Origin: Phytoseiulus persimilis
Lineage: Eukaryota; Arthropoda; Arachnida; Mesostigmata; Phytoseiidae
Direction: 5' to 3'
NCBI GenBank assembly: GCA_037576195.1
Contig: CM075103.1
Coordinates: 38,081,250-38,145,249 of the forward strand
Length of the DNA stretch: 64,000 nt
The notes beneath the pieces are model-generated. The model did not search any database, had not been told where the DNA came from, and saw only the letters and a list, made by a program, of their open reading frames with translations. Of the stretch, positions 1 to 10,600 are shown in pieces; position 1 is the stretch's first letter; every line of letters starts with the position of its first letter. The translations under genes and the position numbers were made by a program.

Positions 1-1290
1 CAGGACAGCCGATTCGATCCTGGACCGATTGAATCAGGTTCATGCTCTAGAGAATAACGGTGCTGGTCGTTTCGGGACTGCTCACGTTTGTCCCTCCGCT
101 CTCCTTGAGTGGTTCGCGCAATCCGGGCCCGGAGGTCGGTAACCTCGCCCAGCTCTCGCTTGAACTTTCTTGCGGGACCCCGATCAGACTGAGCCGTGCT
201 CGAACATTCTGACGTCCTGCTCGAGACAGGGTTTCAAGTGATGTCCATTCGAATCAGTGAGTCTGTGAGTTGAGTGCCTGCAGAGCGCTAACCTCTCGGT
301 CGGTGCCGTCGGCCATGTTTCCTGAGGAAGCCCACTCCAAGGTTTGATGCTCCGATAGATATGATGCAACACAAGCTTTGCAACAGGAAAATCAACCGGG
401 TATTCGGCGATGGGAGGCCCAGGCTTACTGGAGTCGGGAGACTTGGAACTCAAGCCTCCTTCAGGCCAAGGTACTTCCTCACTGCGTCTTCTGTCTGTAT
501 CAGACTATTTGACTCACAGATTGTTCCGATATTTATTTATGCTCAAGCTGCACGGATTCGGGAGGAATTTCGAGCTCGCCGGAAATCCTCCCATCGACTA
601 ATTGCTCGACCAATAGAAGTGACGAGTCTTCATCGTCGTGCATTTTCAGAGCAGGGAGCGAAGTCCACGAACACACAGAAGAGGCTTCCACCACGGAACG
701 CAATTTTTGTCGATCGATCGCTCGTTCAGCAGGATGCATCGGAAAACTGTGGAGACTCGATCGCTGGGACTGTTGAAATCGAGATGGGTCCGGCTCCGGA
801 ATTCTGGAACCCCAAATCCCGAAAACTCTAATAACGGAACATCCGAAATCCCGAGAGTGCGAAATGCTGGAGGCTGTGTCTATGCTCCAGGAAGAGCAAA
901 CATCTGTCAGACGGTCGCCTGTCATTGAAGCCTCGATGCTCCCTCTCGTTGAACGTGAGCCTCGCGCTCGGAGGTCTCGCACGTTTCCAACTTTTCGAAG
1001 GTTCAAAGTCTTCTCGACAAGCGATGGAACTTCATTCCGCTCCACATATTTTTGCTGATATTTCCATGACTCATGGCATCTGTGATCCTTAATCAGAGTG
1101 GTCCTCTCTCGGCTGAATCGTTTTTGGATCTATCGGTGCAAGTAAGCGCTGTAAAATCGACTTCCATTGCTGGAATCCGCGCTCCGCATAGGAGCCTCGG
1201 TTGATGCACCATGAGGCGGAGAGGATTTCCGGGATTTCGAGCGCTCGGTATTCCGGTTTCTCGGTATTTCGGGTTATCGGCGTTTCGGGT
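1..1290. other. No recognisable gene
   Basis: The open frames here are short, overlap on both strands and show no family signature. From about 1211 to 1290 the sequence is rich in short repeats of the form cggtatttcgggtta, which may belong to the element that follows. Confidence 0.5.
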
Positions 1291-1293
1291 TAT

Positions 1294-2540
1294 CAGGCAA
1301 GGCTTTGCAAATAACCGCATTTCTAAATAACCGCGATTACGGTTAACCGATAACCGCAATAGCGGTTAACCGCGAAATTGGGACCGGAAACCGCGAATAA
1401 CCGCGGTTACATGGCGGAGTGCCCGGAGGCGTGATTCCGGAAAGATCCTTCACCGATACCATCGTTTTCACGCCTAAACTTTTGAAACGAGTCATAGTCG
1501 GAGACGAAGAAAGGCAGCACAACTCCTCGATTTCCTTCCCGAAGGAAAGTATCCACATGAGAGAGAAAACTTCGTATGATCTCCTGGAAGCTTCTCCTCT
1601 TCCATTTGGAAGGAGGGTCTATAATCAACGTATGCAGCGAGATCTCAAAACTTATCTCATGAAGAATCGTTTGTTACAATCCGACCTTGGCCAGATGGGG
1701 ACGGGAACATCGGTTGGAAATTTGAAGTCAGGAAATCTTTGACACATTACCCTTATGCAAGAGAGATCATCAATTCCGGGTTCAAATCCTCACGATCCGA
1801 CGAGGAAGTGTTGCAGGCTCTGGAATGTGGCATTGGGGCCGATTTCTTCACGGTTCCACGAGCGAAGAGTGCCCGGAGGCATGCTTCTCTGTTGGGTTTG
1901 GATGACTCACGTGAATTCGACGTCCTGATTCTCGAGTCTTTTTTTATTGGGAAGCCTCGAGGTCCCCTTTAGTGATCCTCCCAATTTTCTCTGACTCCAA
2001 GTTACTGCTCCCGGCTTCGGTATAATCGATGCGGTCCTCAAAAAGGCGTTTGTTCTCGATTCTGACCGGTGGATGAGAGATCCCTGATTTCTGGTGGGAC
2101 TTCATCACGATTCTTTTATCGACGCCTTCCAACGAGGGTGGAACCCACACTATAGCTACTTCCGCTGTGCTCTGTCCCTGGATCCTACCAGATGCGCAAA
2201 GCTCTGGAGGATTGAGCCTTCCGCCTCCTATGCTGGCTCATCGAGTCCTTGAACGGCTTGCTCATGGGGACATGGGGAGGCAGCACCTGAGTCATATTAC
2301 ACAAAATGTCACACTTCCAGAAGCCATTCATTCTCTTGAATTCTCAGCGCCTAATTCTAGATCCTCAGCTAGAGTACGCTCATCAGACAAGACGCTGTCT
2401 CAAAGTATCACACGTTTCGGAAAATTGCGGTCAAATGCGGTTATAACCGCAATTCGCTCGTGGTCACTGCGGTTGAAAACTGGAAAATATTTGCGGTTAT
2501 TGCGGTCATTGACCGCAATTAAATAACCGTTGTTAAGCCT
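1294..2540. mobile_element. Candidate non-autonomous hAT-like element
   Basis: Two clusters of the hexamer AACCGC and its complement GCGGTT flank about 1 kb of sequence. The left cluster is 1306-1412 and the right is 2421-2527. Dense subterminal repeats of this kind occur in hAT and some other DNA transposons, where they bind transposase. The outermost sequences give only a weak inverted match (AGGCTTTGCAA on the left; AGGCTTAACAA reading inward from the right). I found no convincing 8-bp target duplication. No transposase frame lies between the clusters. The exact ends are uncertain, and the superfamily call is inference. Confidence 0.35.
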
Positions 2541-3914
2541 AATCGCGGGCACCGTTCAGATGTGAACTTGAAGAAGGGTGTCCGGGAATGGTTGGCGTCT
2601 TAGAACGGGACCGGAACCTTCGACTTTAGGGTCATTGAGAGTCTCTACCGATTCGGAAAACGTGCTCAAACAAAAAAAAGAGGAGAACCAGTGCGATAAC
2701 GAGTCCGATATCGGATGCGAAAGTGAGGCGGTTTCGCGTGGAAGCCGATTTGACGTCAGCCTCACTCGCAACGTGAATGGGAGTTTCCGTCGCAAGTAAT
2801 TCTCCACCGAGTTTTCACACTCCCTGTGACCGATTACCGTAACGCTGAGAAAACTCATGAGAAATCTCGTAAAACTTCAGTCTGCGACTGGAGTTTTTGT
2901 TCCGTAGCTGCCCTGCTCAAGGGGACGTATAACTTACCCTGACCAAATTAATTGGTGGGAAGATACAATCCGGCTCTAGAGAACGTTGTGCTTGACTCGG
3001 AACGGGCCTATATAGAGTTAAATACTCAGCTCATCGATGGCGAAGCAGAGCCCGAACCCGGAGAGCTTGCCGGGATTGCTGCAAATGTAGAACGATCTAC
3101 GAAAGCCCTGGTTCATCGCAGGAATTTCTTCAAATTCTAGGGATGCCGCCTCTGATTGGCCCGAGACCCCGATTAAGATGAGGGAGGTCGTCGCGTTCCC
3201 TGGAGATGCGCGTGTCACGTTCACTCGTGCTGCCTTCCTCCTGCTGAGACAGCTTCACGGGGAAGGCCGTCATTGATGCGACTCTGTGGTTCTTCGCTAT
3301 GACACTCCAGACCTCCTCAGCGATCCAAATGTCGTTGAAAATGTTGCGACGGAGTCCGTTGCGACCTTCAGTGGAGTGGAAGCGGTTCCAGAGTCAGACA
3401 GTCTCGCCAGGACGACGATGGCCACCTCAGACGCGGATCGCGGGTCTCGCTAACGGGATAATTCTACTGGGTACCCTGTCGGCCCTCCCAGTCCCACTCA
3501 CCACTGATCCGAATTCCTTTTCGCAGGACCAATGGCGGTTAAAACCATCGGGTCAGTTCCCTGCGACCGGGTAACGCTGCCCGACACATGTCATGCAGTG
3601 AACTCTGTTAGTCAATTCTGCGAAGATCGAAGTGAAGCCTGTTGAGCGGCAGTCAAGCGCATCATGCGTCTTTCGCATAGAGCCGCGGATCTCAAACTGA
3701 AGTTCGACGGGAGGAAGACAGTGTATTCATCGGATGCATGCTGACATGCCACGGACATACTGACGAAAAGTCTTGACACCGGAGAAGCGGGGAAGAACTC
3801 GGTCGGTTCTAAGACTCTGCAGCGGATCTCGAACAAGGAAGAGTTTTGGGCTGACGAAGCGAAACTGGTCATGATCAGTCTTCGTGATTTAGATCAATGA
3901 TATATGTATATATA
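2541..3914. other. No recognisable gene
   Basis: No open frame longer than about 100 codons and no recognised motif. The stretch ends in a short TA-rich tract (3900-3914) that borders Helitron A. Confidence 0.5.
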
Positions 3915-3989
3915 CTAGCGCACCTAATCGCGCTTCGCTGCAACATCCGAATAGAATCTGGGCGTAGTTATCCCTCCCCATTCGGATTA

Positions 3990-4440
3990 TTCCGGCATCA
4001 TGGAAATTCCTCTGGATATTTGAATCTGTGCCTCACAGAGACTTCCCGAAGATAATTCCGCCTCGGTCTGAATCATGTTTTTCCTCTGACCATACTTTTC
4101 AGGCTTCATGGATGTGATTCCGAGGTCGATCTGAGCATCCTTTTTGGGATCCATGGAGGTGCTTTCAACCTCGATCTGACCGTACTTTCTGTGGTCCATG
4201 GGGATGATTGCGAGGTCGATCTTGGAATCTTGGCCCAAGAGATATGGTCAAATCGACCCTTGAACAACCTCCATGAACCCTCAGTAGTATGCCGAGATCC
4301 ACTCCGAGACCGCCCCCATGGATCCCGGAAAGTTTGGCCAGATCGTCCCGGATAACTTTAATCAGATCGACTCCGTGATCGGGCCCGAATCTGTCCCAAA
4401 ATCATCCCGAGGTCGACCCCGGATATTCCCTGCCCGAGCA
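3990..4440. repeat. Degenerate 45-bp repeats inverted about a palindrome, in Helitron A
   Basis: Diverged units of the window's 45-bp satellite are recognisable by the core gatctgaccatac. They run one way up to about 4230 and the other way after it, with a palindromic centre TCTTGGCCCAAGA near 4227-4240. The CCAAT core of the main array is changed to tCGATC-type sequence. The same arrangement is kept in Helitrons B and C. Confidence 0.6.
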
Positions 4441-5064
4441 CAGGGCTAGATCCCTGGTCGCCAGCTCCCGAGGCCCTGACTTTGTCGACCCTTGATACGC
4501 GGCATCTCGGTGATTCATTCAATAGATCATGTATCTGTCTCCATGATAGAGGAGGCTTATCCCCATCATCATGCTTTCATTATCCTTCACCAATCATCCT
4601 CTTCGGGGGGACCTTTTCATGTCCGAGGTGATCTGTCTAGAATTGTTCTCTGGGCGGATCCAAGATGAGGTTCGGGGACGTTCTAGATTCAATTGACCAT
4701 TCCTGGATTTCGCGTTCCGTCCATCGACGACCTTTCCGACGGAAGTAGGTTCGACCACCTTGCAGATCACCCAGAGGATCTCGCACCAGATCGAAATAGT
4801 TTTATCCGCAACGTACTGATAGAAAGTTCGTCTCCCCCCAGCTTTGGTCAGGAATGGTCTCATGAGCCGCTGAGATCCTCATTTAGTAAGTCGGAAGGAG
4901 ATAGTGTTGTGCTGGTTACCTCCTCCCATGCCCGGGAAGAAAGGAGAGGGGATGGGCAAAGCTTCAGCCGGTATCGCTTCATTTGGTCGAGGGTCTCTTC
5001 GAATATTTTCGCTCTTGTCGTGCTGATTGGCTTTGCGGGGTCTCGGGGCTTGAGCGCCTTCGAT

Positions 5065-5379
5065 CTAACTGAATAGTCGCTTTGTTTGAAGTTCTTCATA
5101 ACCATGATTGGCGCTGCCTCCTCCGAACTCGCGGTTCAAGTAGCCCAGGGCATCAAGATCGCTGTCAACAGCGTCAACTGTATCTGTCGTCGTTGACAAC
5201 ATGTGCGGATGATTGATCTCTCGCACTTGAAGGATCTGTAGCAGGATTTGCCGTCTTTCGGAATAGCTGAGTGCTTCAGAGAGGTTGCTTTCTTTTCTGG
5301 GACGCCCATCTTTACACTTGATCAATTGCACTGCACCTACTCCAGGGATGACCACGATGAAATCCACGGAGCGGTTCAC
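5065..5379 (-). CDS. Helitron-borne small ORF, copy A (104 aa)
   Basis: This frame encodes a protein of unknown function, also present in Helitron B (46734-47060) and Helitron C (48798-49115). Conserved blocks include CKDGRPRKE, LSYSERRQILLQILQVREI and NREFGG.SANHGYEELQT. I see no signal peptide, membrane segment or metal-binding motif. Copy A starts at a later Met (MNRSVDF) because its upstream sequence is rearranged relative to B and C, and it ends QTKRLFS. A splice-donor-like AAGGTAAAT lies just upstream in all copies, so the frame may be an exon captured from a host gene. Coding status is inferred only from reading-frame conservation among copies. Confidence 0.4.
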   Translation of the reverse strand: MNRSVDFIVVIPGVGAVQLIKCKDGRPRKESNLSEALSYSERRQILLQILQVREINHPHMLSTTTDTVDAVDSDLDALGYLNREFGGGSANHGYEELQTKRLFS

Positions 5380-6011
5380 ATCTCATTTACCTTGAAGTTA
5401 TGAAATGGTGTGGATGCCCGCAACGGCGGAAGAGCGTTGACGGTCGGGCCGTGGAGGTGACTGTCGCAGGTGAACCTTACCGTGCTTGGAACCAAGGCGA
5501 CCTGAGCACTCCTCGTATCGTGCGGGCAGCCGTCCGAGTTTCCCCGCTGTGCACCGTGTCGTCACGGGCTCTAGGGCGTCAAGCGACGGCCGAGCATCAT
5601 GAAGCGAGCAGCTCAATGCGAGCGCTGTCAGACACGATAAACGAACCAACGCACTCGAATCGCCGTGCAGACCATAGGCCTTTCGGACAGAGCAATTCTT
5701 CAACACGCAACGACAAAGTTACCGAGTTTTCTCGGTTCGTTGCCGTGGAAAACACAGCCACAGCCGAAGCGGCTGGGCGAGGCGCACCCTTTCGAACTGG
5801 AAGATACTGCGGCCGGCGACAAGGAAGTTGTCAAGTTTCTTCCGTATTTCGGCTTCCGGAGGTTTTCAAGAAAAGTATCAGCCGGCCCATAACCATTCGG
5901 GGCCGATTCCGCGTGACTATGCGAGGTTTCGTCGAGCTCCAAGCCGCTGCCCCAGCGTTTATTCGGATCACAGGTTAGGCCGGCCGGTGTCTTTTATATA
6001 AATATATATAG

Positions 6012-6012
<1 letters not shown>

Positions 6013-6037
<25 letters not shown>
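6013..6037. repeat. (TA)n microsatellite between Helitron A and Z1
   Basis: An uninterrupted TA tract joins the 5' terminus of Helitron A to the left end of Z1. Equivalent TA tracts border the other Z copies. Confidence 0.85.
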
Positions 6038-6042
<5 letters not shown>

Positions 6043-6330
6043 TCTCCTGGATGATAGCCGCACATTAACCGCACGACTGAGGATTTCAATACTTACTCGT
6101 TTGATAACCGCACCTGGGTGCGGTCAACATGTCTTACAGGACTTATTTGCTGTATACAAAAAAATGATAACCGCACACCCGAATTCGAGATCATGGGTGT
6201 GAAAACGAAGTCGGAATTACTTGTCTGCTGGTTCGGAAGAGCCGATTTCTCTAAAATTCGAGTAATCTGCGGGGAACTGAGGCCTATGCTCACTTGATCC
6301 ATAATTTTACTTGAACCTATTTGATCGAAA

Positions 6331-6735
6331 ATGGCGTCGTCTGTGAAGGAAGACAATGTGATCCGCAGCACTTGTTCAGAACATGCGTGGTCTCATTTGC
6401 TGAGCCAGTTGGGAGCAGATATTTCGAGTTTTCACACATCGACTGTGATCTGGGTGAGTTATGCTGATTACTCATCCTATGAAGATGCCCGAGAGATCCA
6501 ATAATCTCATCCGCAACGGGGAATCCGTCGGATTGTTCGCGCTGAGCATCCGTTTCTCCCGTTCTCTCGAAGCTCGAAGGCCAAACTGAGCAAAAGAAGA
6601 AAGGCTCACTTCTGCAATTTCTGCGGAAAGCTCGTCCCGTATTTTTCCCGTCATCTGATCGATCAACACGGCAATGAACATGAAGTCATCGAGATGGTAC
6701 GCGCCTATGGAGTCGACAGGACGAGAGAGCTTTGA
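6331..6735 (+). pseudogene. Zinc-finger gene of Z1 (two exons, nonsense mutation)
   Basis: Exon 1 (6331-6453) encodes 41 residues starting MASSVKEDNVIRST and ends at a consensus donor (TGG|GTGAGT). A pyrimidine-rich stretch precedes an AG at 6578-6579. Exon 2 (6580 on) joins in phase and encodes a C-X2-C-X9-H-X4-H finger (about C53, C56, H66, H71), in the stretch FCNFCGKLVPYFSRHL. The predicted intron is 126 nt. Copy 1 stops at TGA 6733-6735; Z2 has glycine there and continues. The finger followed by H.NE.EV resembles CxxC..RHL..H proteins I recall from invertebrate and fish mobile elements. That link is inference. Splicing is predicted, not shown. Confidence 0.5.
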
Positions 6736-6838
6736 AAAATTATGGGAGAAGGAGACCGTGTGCACCATGAGCAGAACCCCTGACGAGCATTCCGCGAGCA
6801 GCACAAATCCGAATACGATGGCAGGATAGAATGAAGAT

Positions 6839-7123
6839 GTGGGGCAGGCGGAGCTGGTGAGTAGAACTCGACGTCTCCAACTTCCAAAGAGGAGCCGACG
6901 TTTCGCCAAGCGCCGATCGGCACCACGTATACAGTGGACCCATGAAATCATCGAATGTATCAAGGAGCAGATTCCAGAAGAGCTCCGGACGAAGAAGATT
7001 CCGAGTTGTGCTCGATCGCGAGAGATCTGTGCCGTCCTTTCTGCTCGGTTCCCGGCGCCCGAGAACCTGACTGTCGCCGAATCGAGGTCTCTAGTCAGCA
7101 ATCTTCTGAAGAAGCTCCGTTGA
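6839..7123 (+). pseudogene. C-terminal domain relic of the Z1 protein
   Basis: An open frame of about 94 codons contains a basic stretch (KRSRRFAKRRSAPR), then QWTHEIIECIKEQI, KKIPSCARSREIC and a terminal SLVSNLLKKLR. The order 'WT.E...I...KK.PS' looks like a compact helical, Myb/SANT-like DNA-binding tail. Z2 carries the same frame with one stop codon (minus strand, about 43125-43380). There is no convincing ATG at the start, so it is probably a downstream exon left after an internal deletion removed the region between it and the finger exon. Function is inferred only from domain appearance. Confidence 0.4.
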
Positions 7124-7634
7124 TGATCCAAGCCCGATCAACAGATGCGCGTCCAGTGGTGATCTCATCTGGTTCCAATATAGAATTATTCTCAAAGTGA
7201 TTCTCCTACTTCCTTGTTCCGATTCAAATGTTGAGTTTCCTGCATTCGAGTGCAGCGCCCATCTCTCAGAGCTAACCCGCGCCGTTTCACTTGTCGAAAA
7301 GCTCACCTCACGGGAGCGATGAGCGCAGAGCGAAATTTCCTGTCAGTAGGGGCTAGCTTCCCTCACAAACTCCAGTTTTGAGCCTTCATACTGCTAGTTC
7401 TCACAACTTCTTGTCTATATCGCTGGGACGGAGAGGTAGGCAGATTGTGAATTCCGTGCGGCATCCCAACCTCAAGACCGAAGAAGTTACGAGGTGTGCG
7501 GCTATCAGTCGAATAATAGCCGCACATCGCTGGTAACCGCTCGCGGAGAAAAACTCAGATTGGATGATAACCGCACAATGTGCGGTCATCATTGGGATAA
7601 GAAGCAGTTTGTGTGCAGCTATCATTTTTTTTGG

Positions 7635-7635
7635 A

Positions 7636-7667
<32 letters not shown>

Positions 7668-7668
7668 G
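7635..7668. repeat. (TA)n microsatellite, right border of Z1
   Basis: TA repeat with one interrupting G near the start and a GA interruption near the end. It is the right flank of Z1. Confidence 0.85.
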
Positions 7669-10600
7669 ATATAAGAGATATGGGTGGAATGAAATATTCT
7701 TCACTTGGTTCTGACGCTGCTGCGCGTGTGCTTCGTCCCATTCCGTCTGACCAAAAACTATCTAGGATTGGGTTTGTTCCCGCACCCTTGTCCCCCAAAT
7801 CGCGACGGTTATTATTTCTGTGGACCCTCGTGATCTCGTGATTATGGGATGCTGAACTGCTGTTTCTGACCTTTTTCATGGCAGGATCGAGGCTTGTTGA
7901 ATGAAGCATAACTGCGGCATAACCACATCGCGGGAGGGCCGACAGAGTCTCGCGCTCCCTGAAAATCGTTCGGCTCTTGAGGGAGCACAGAATGCGTATT
8001 TTAACATGCCACTCGATCACGGCTGAGTTCCTTCGAAACAATGGGGCGGTGCGGCGACAAGTCGGTTCATTTCCTTGTGGTCAACAAGACGGACAGGCTC
8101 GTCTGAATAGTATCCGGGCACTGATCCAGGAAGGGAGAGGTCGAGCAAGCCACTCACCAGTGCAATAAAGGATCCGAAAATTCCATCGCAACATGCGTCG
8201 AATCTCCCATGGTCGGTTCCTTGGAGACATGTAATCGACAGTGCCTCCTGGGTAGTTTCGTCAAGCACGGAAGTCTCGATGCACGGGCGCCGACGGACAG
8301 AGGCGTAGTCAGGTGGAGAAGCTCAGCAGGCTCCGGCGGACCCCAACCCCTTCCCTGAGAAATTCCAGGCTCATACACTCTAAGTCGAGCGCCTGGCTCT
8401 GTATGCCCTGCCCTCCGAAACTTAGCAATGCATATGAACATTTTTGTAAAATAATACGATGAGATCGAGATGGTTGACATTGGCCACCGTCTCAGCCGAT
8501 TCCGGCAAGGAGCTTCCCGGCTGGAAGTCATCCCCTGACTGCCGCCCCATAGCCCCTCTGCACCTTGAACGAGATCCTTCGCAACAAGAACTTTTCCGGA
8601 GTCTACTCACGAGACTTCGTCAATGGGGCAGACTTCGCCAAGTCCGACACAGCCCCCACCGTGCGGGCCGCGTCAGACCTATAGGATGGAGCGAGGGTGT
8701 CCCTGACAGTTATGCAGATAATTATGGGAGCGATCAATGAAGACCATTGATTTTCAAATCGATTGCATGATGGACAAAGACCTCGAAGTCTCCCTTGTGA
8801 GCTTTCAAGTCGGACGTAAGCCTCCTTGATGTTTTTGGCAAGGCGATCCTAGTATTTTTCTCCGCCGTGCCTGAAATGTTACCTGCGGTCGTACCGAATG
8901 GTCTCATTGAGCGAAATCGAGCCTCTTTGAACGAAGTCAGGAATGGAAGGAAGGAACAGCGAGCCATACCGCTGACATGGAATCATTCCTTTCTCTGGCT
9001 GGAATTTGGTAAACCTTATTTCAGTCGAAGTCTGTCCTCTCCATCACAACGGTAGAACCCCGGGTAACGCAGGTGGAATCGAGCATGCCGGCAAACAGAA
9101 AACGGCCATGCGCCACCTGACGGGATGAAACCGACAAGGTTCACGTCACATCGAAAGAGGTCTCGGTTTCCGTTCTCAGCACTTCGTGTACGATAGCAAG
9201 CGATCAGGGGAGATTTGTCAGTTGACGGGCAGATCCGAGTGTTCGCGCCGATGAGCTTCTAATGACCATTTGTGAACTCGAGTTCTTCATCTCCCCTGTC
9301 GTCGAGGGATATTTTGCTCCACTACGCCCGCCCCTATCCATCCGATTGAAAACGGAAGACTTCGGTATCTTTGAGGCATGGGAGATTATTGAGAGCACGG
9401 AAACTGTGCTGAGACCGATTTGGGACCATGCGAACGAAAAGTTCGAGAGCCACTGGGAAAGATGTCAAAACTTTGCCTCATTCCAAGATAGCAGCATTTC
9501 GCTCTTCGAACTGTTTACGGAAGAACATCGGATGAGCAGGCTATGTTCGGTGGAGCGATAATAAGCGCCTGGTTCAAGACAAGATGGGGGGATAGGCTCT
9601 CCAGGTCGCTACAGAATGTGTGAAAGGTGGGCAGACGGGAGGAAATCCAGCTCTCCCCCAGGGGTAGTCCTGTCTTCACAGCTGGAAGCTTGTGAAAATT
9701 CGGCACAATTCCGATCGAAGGATTGGTGCGCTGGTCGAAATCAATGGGTCCAGAGTCTGAATGTCAGAAAAGCGACGCGCACCTATGTGTTCCTTGACAG
9801 CATCGATGATTCGGAGCTCACGCTAGGAGCAGAAAAGTAACGGAGGATTCAAGTGTTGTTGCGTCGGCGAATGTGTAGTTCTACGGAAAGCTGCGAGTTG
9901 ACGAGAAGTTAGCGCATAGAAACCCGAGAAGCGTGTTCGGTTTTGGGAACTTTCCGAAAGTCATGCAATCCAGCTCGGACGACTGAGAGCACCTGCGGAG
10001 TCGAGTGTCCCAGTTTCTTCCATCAGTCACGTAGCGCGGCAAGTTTGAGCCGGAGCTAGGGAAAAAAGACCCCGCTAAAGGTCGGAATCCACTTTCTGAG
10101 CAAACAACGTCGCGTTCGCTCCGCCATGGAGTGATCTTCCCAGAGCACAGCTTTCGTCGCTGTTGTCAAGCATGGGGAGCCCGCGCGTGCTCATAACTTT
10201 CGGACAGTTTTTGAGGACACTGAAATACATAATCATGGTCTACCGAGTTCTGCACCCCTCGTACTTCAGTCCGACAAGGCATCGACATGGAACTTCTTGC
10301 CGGGGACGCGGTCTCAGCTATTTGATCACACGGTATTCGTGTTCATAAAGCCCGGTTCACTCTCCATGAGCCTCGATGGCTTCCAACCGGGCGACCTTCG
10401 CTCGAACAGAGCCGATGTAGAGGGCTTCATAAGCTCGTGAAAACCTCGCAATCCCGGGCCTCTAGAGATAATTTTTCGCGGAGAAGATTCCCAGGTTCTG
10501 TAAGCACAGACAGACAGTCGGTAGTACTTCGGCTTTCATGTTAAGGAAACCTGCGATGGACTTCATCGTTGAAGCCTGCCGAAAATATCCGTAAGAGCTT

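Larger units (their letters stand above)
3915..6012 (-). mobile_element. Helitron A (non-autonomous)
   Basis: Read on the minus strand, the element starts with TC plus a TA-rich run and AAAAGACACCGGCC near 6012 and ends with GCGAAGCGCGATTAGG..CTAG at 3915-3918. The flanking bases are A upstream and T downstream, as expected for Helitron insertion between A and T. A short GC stem precedes CTAG. The sequence is homologous along its length to elements B (46111-48543) and C (48546-49926) in the opposite orientation. It has no Rep/helicase frame, so it would depend on an autonomous partner. Inside are a shared small ORF (5065-5379) and degenerate 45-bp repeats (about 3990-4400). Helitron identity rests on terminal features and multi-copy conservation. 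Confidence 0.7.
6036..7634 (+). mobile_element. Z1: DNA element carrying a decayed spliced zinc-finger gene
   Basis: A 1.6-kb element, present again almost full length in inverted orientation at 42604-44180 (Z2) and as a left-end fragment at 44202-44402 (Z3). Near each end lies an inverted ATGATAGCYGCACA, and both flanks carry many copies of ATAACCGCAC or ATAGCCGCAC and their complement GTGCGGTTAT. It lies between two TA microsatellites, which suggests targeting of TA repeats. The interior carries a predicted three-part gene: an N-terminal exon, a C2H2 zinc-finger exon and a C-terminal WT-type domain. No recombinase or transposase core is visible, so it looks like an internal-deletion derivative. 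The superfamily is not recognised. Confidence 0.65.
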
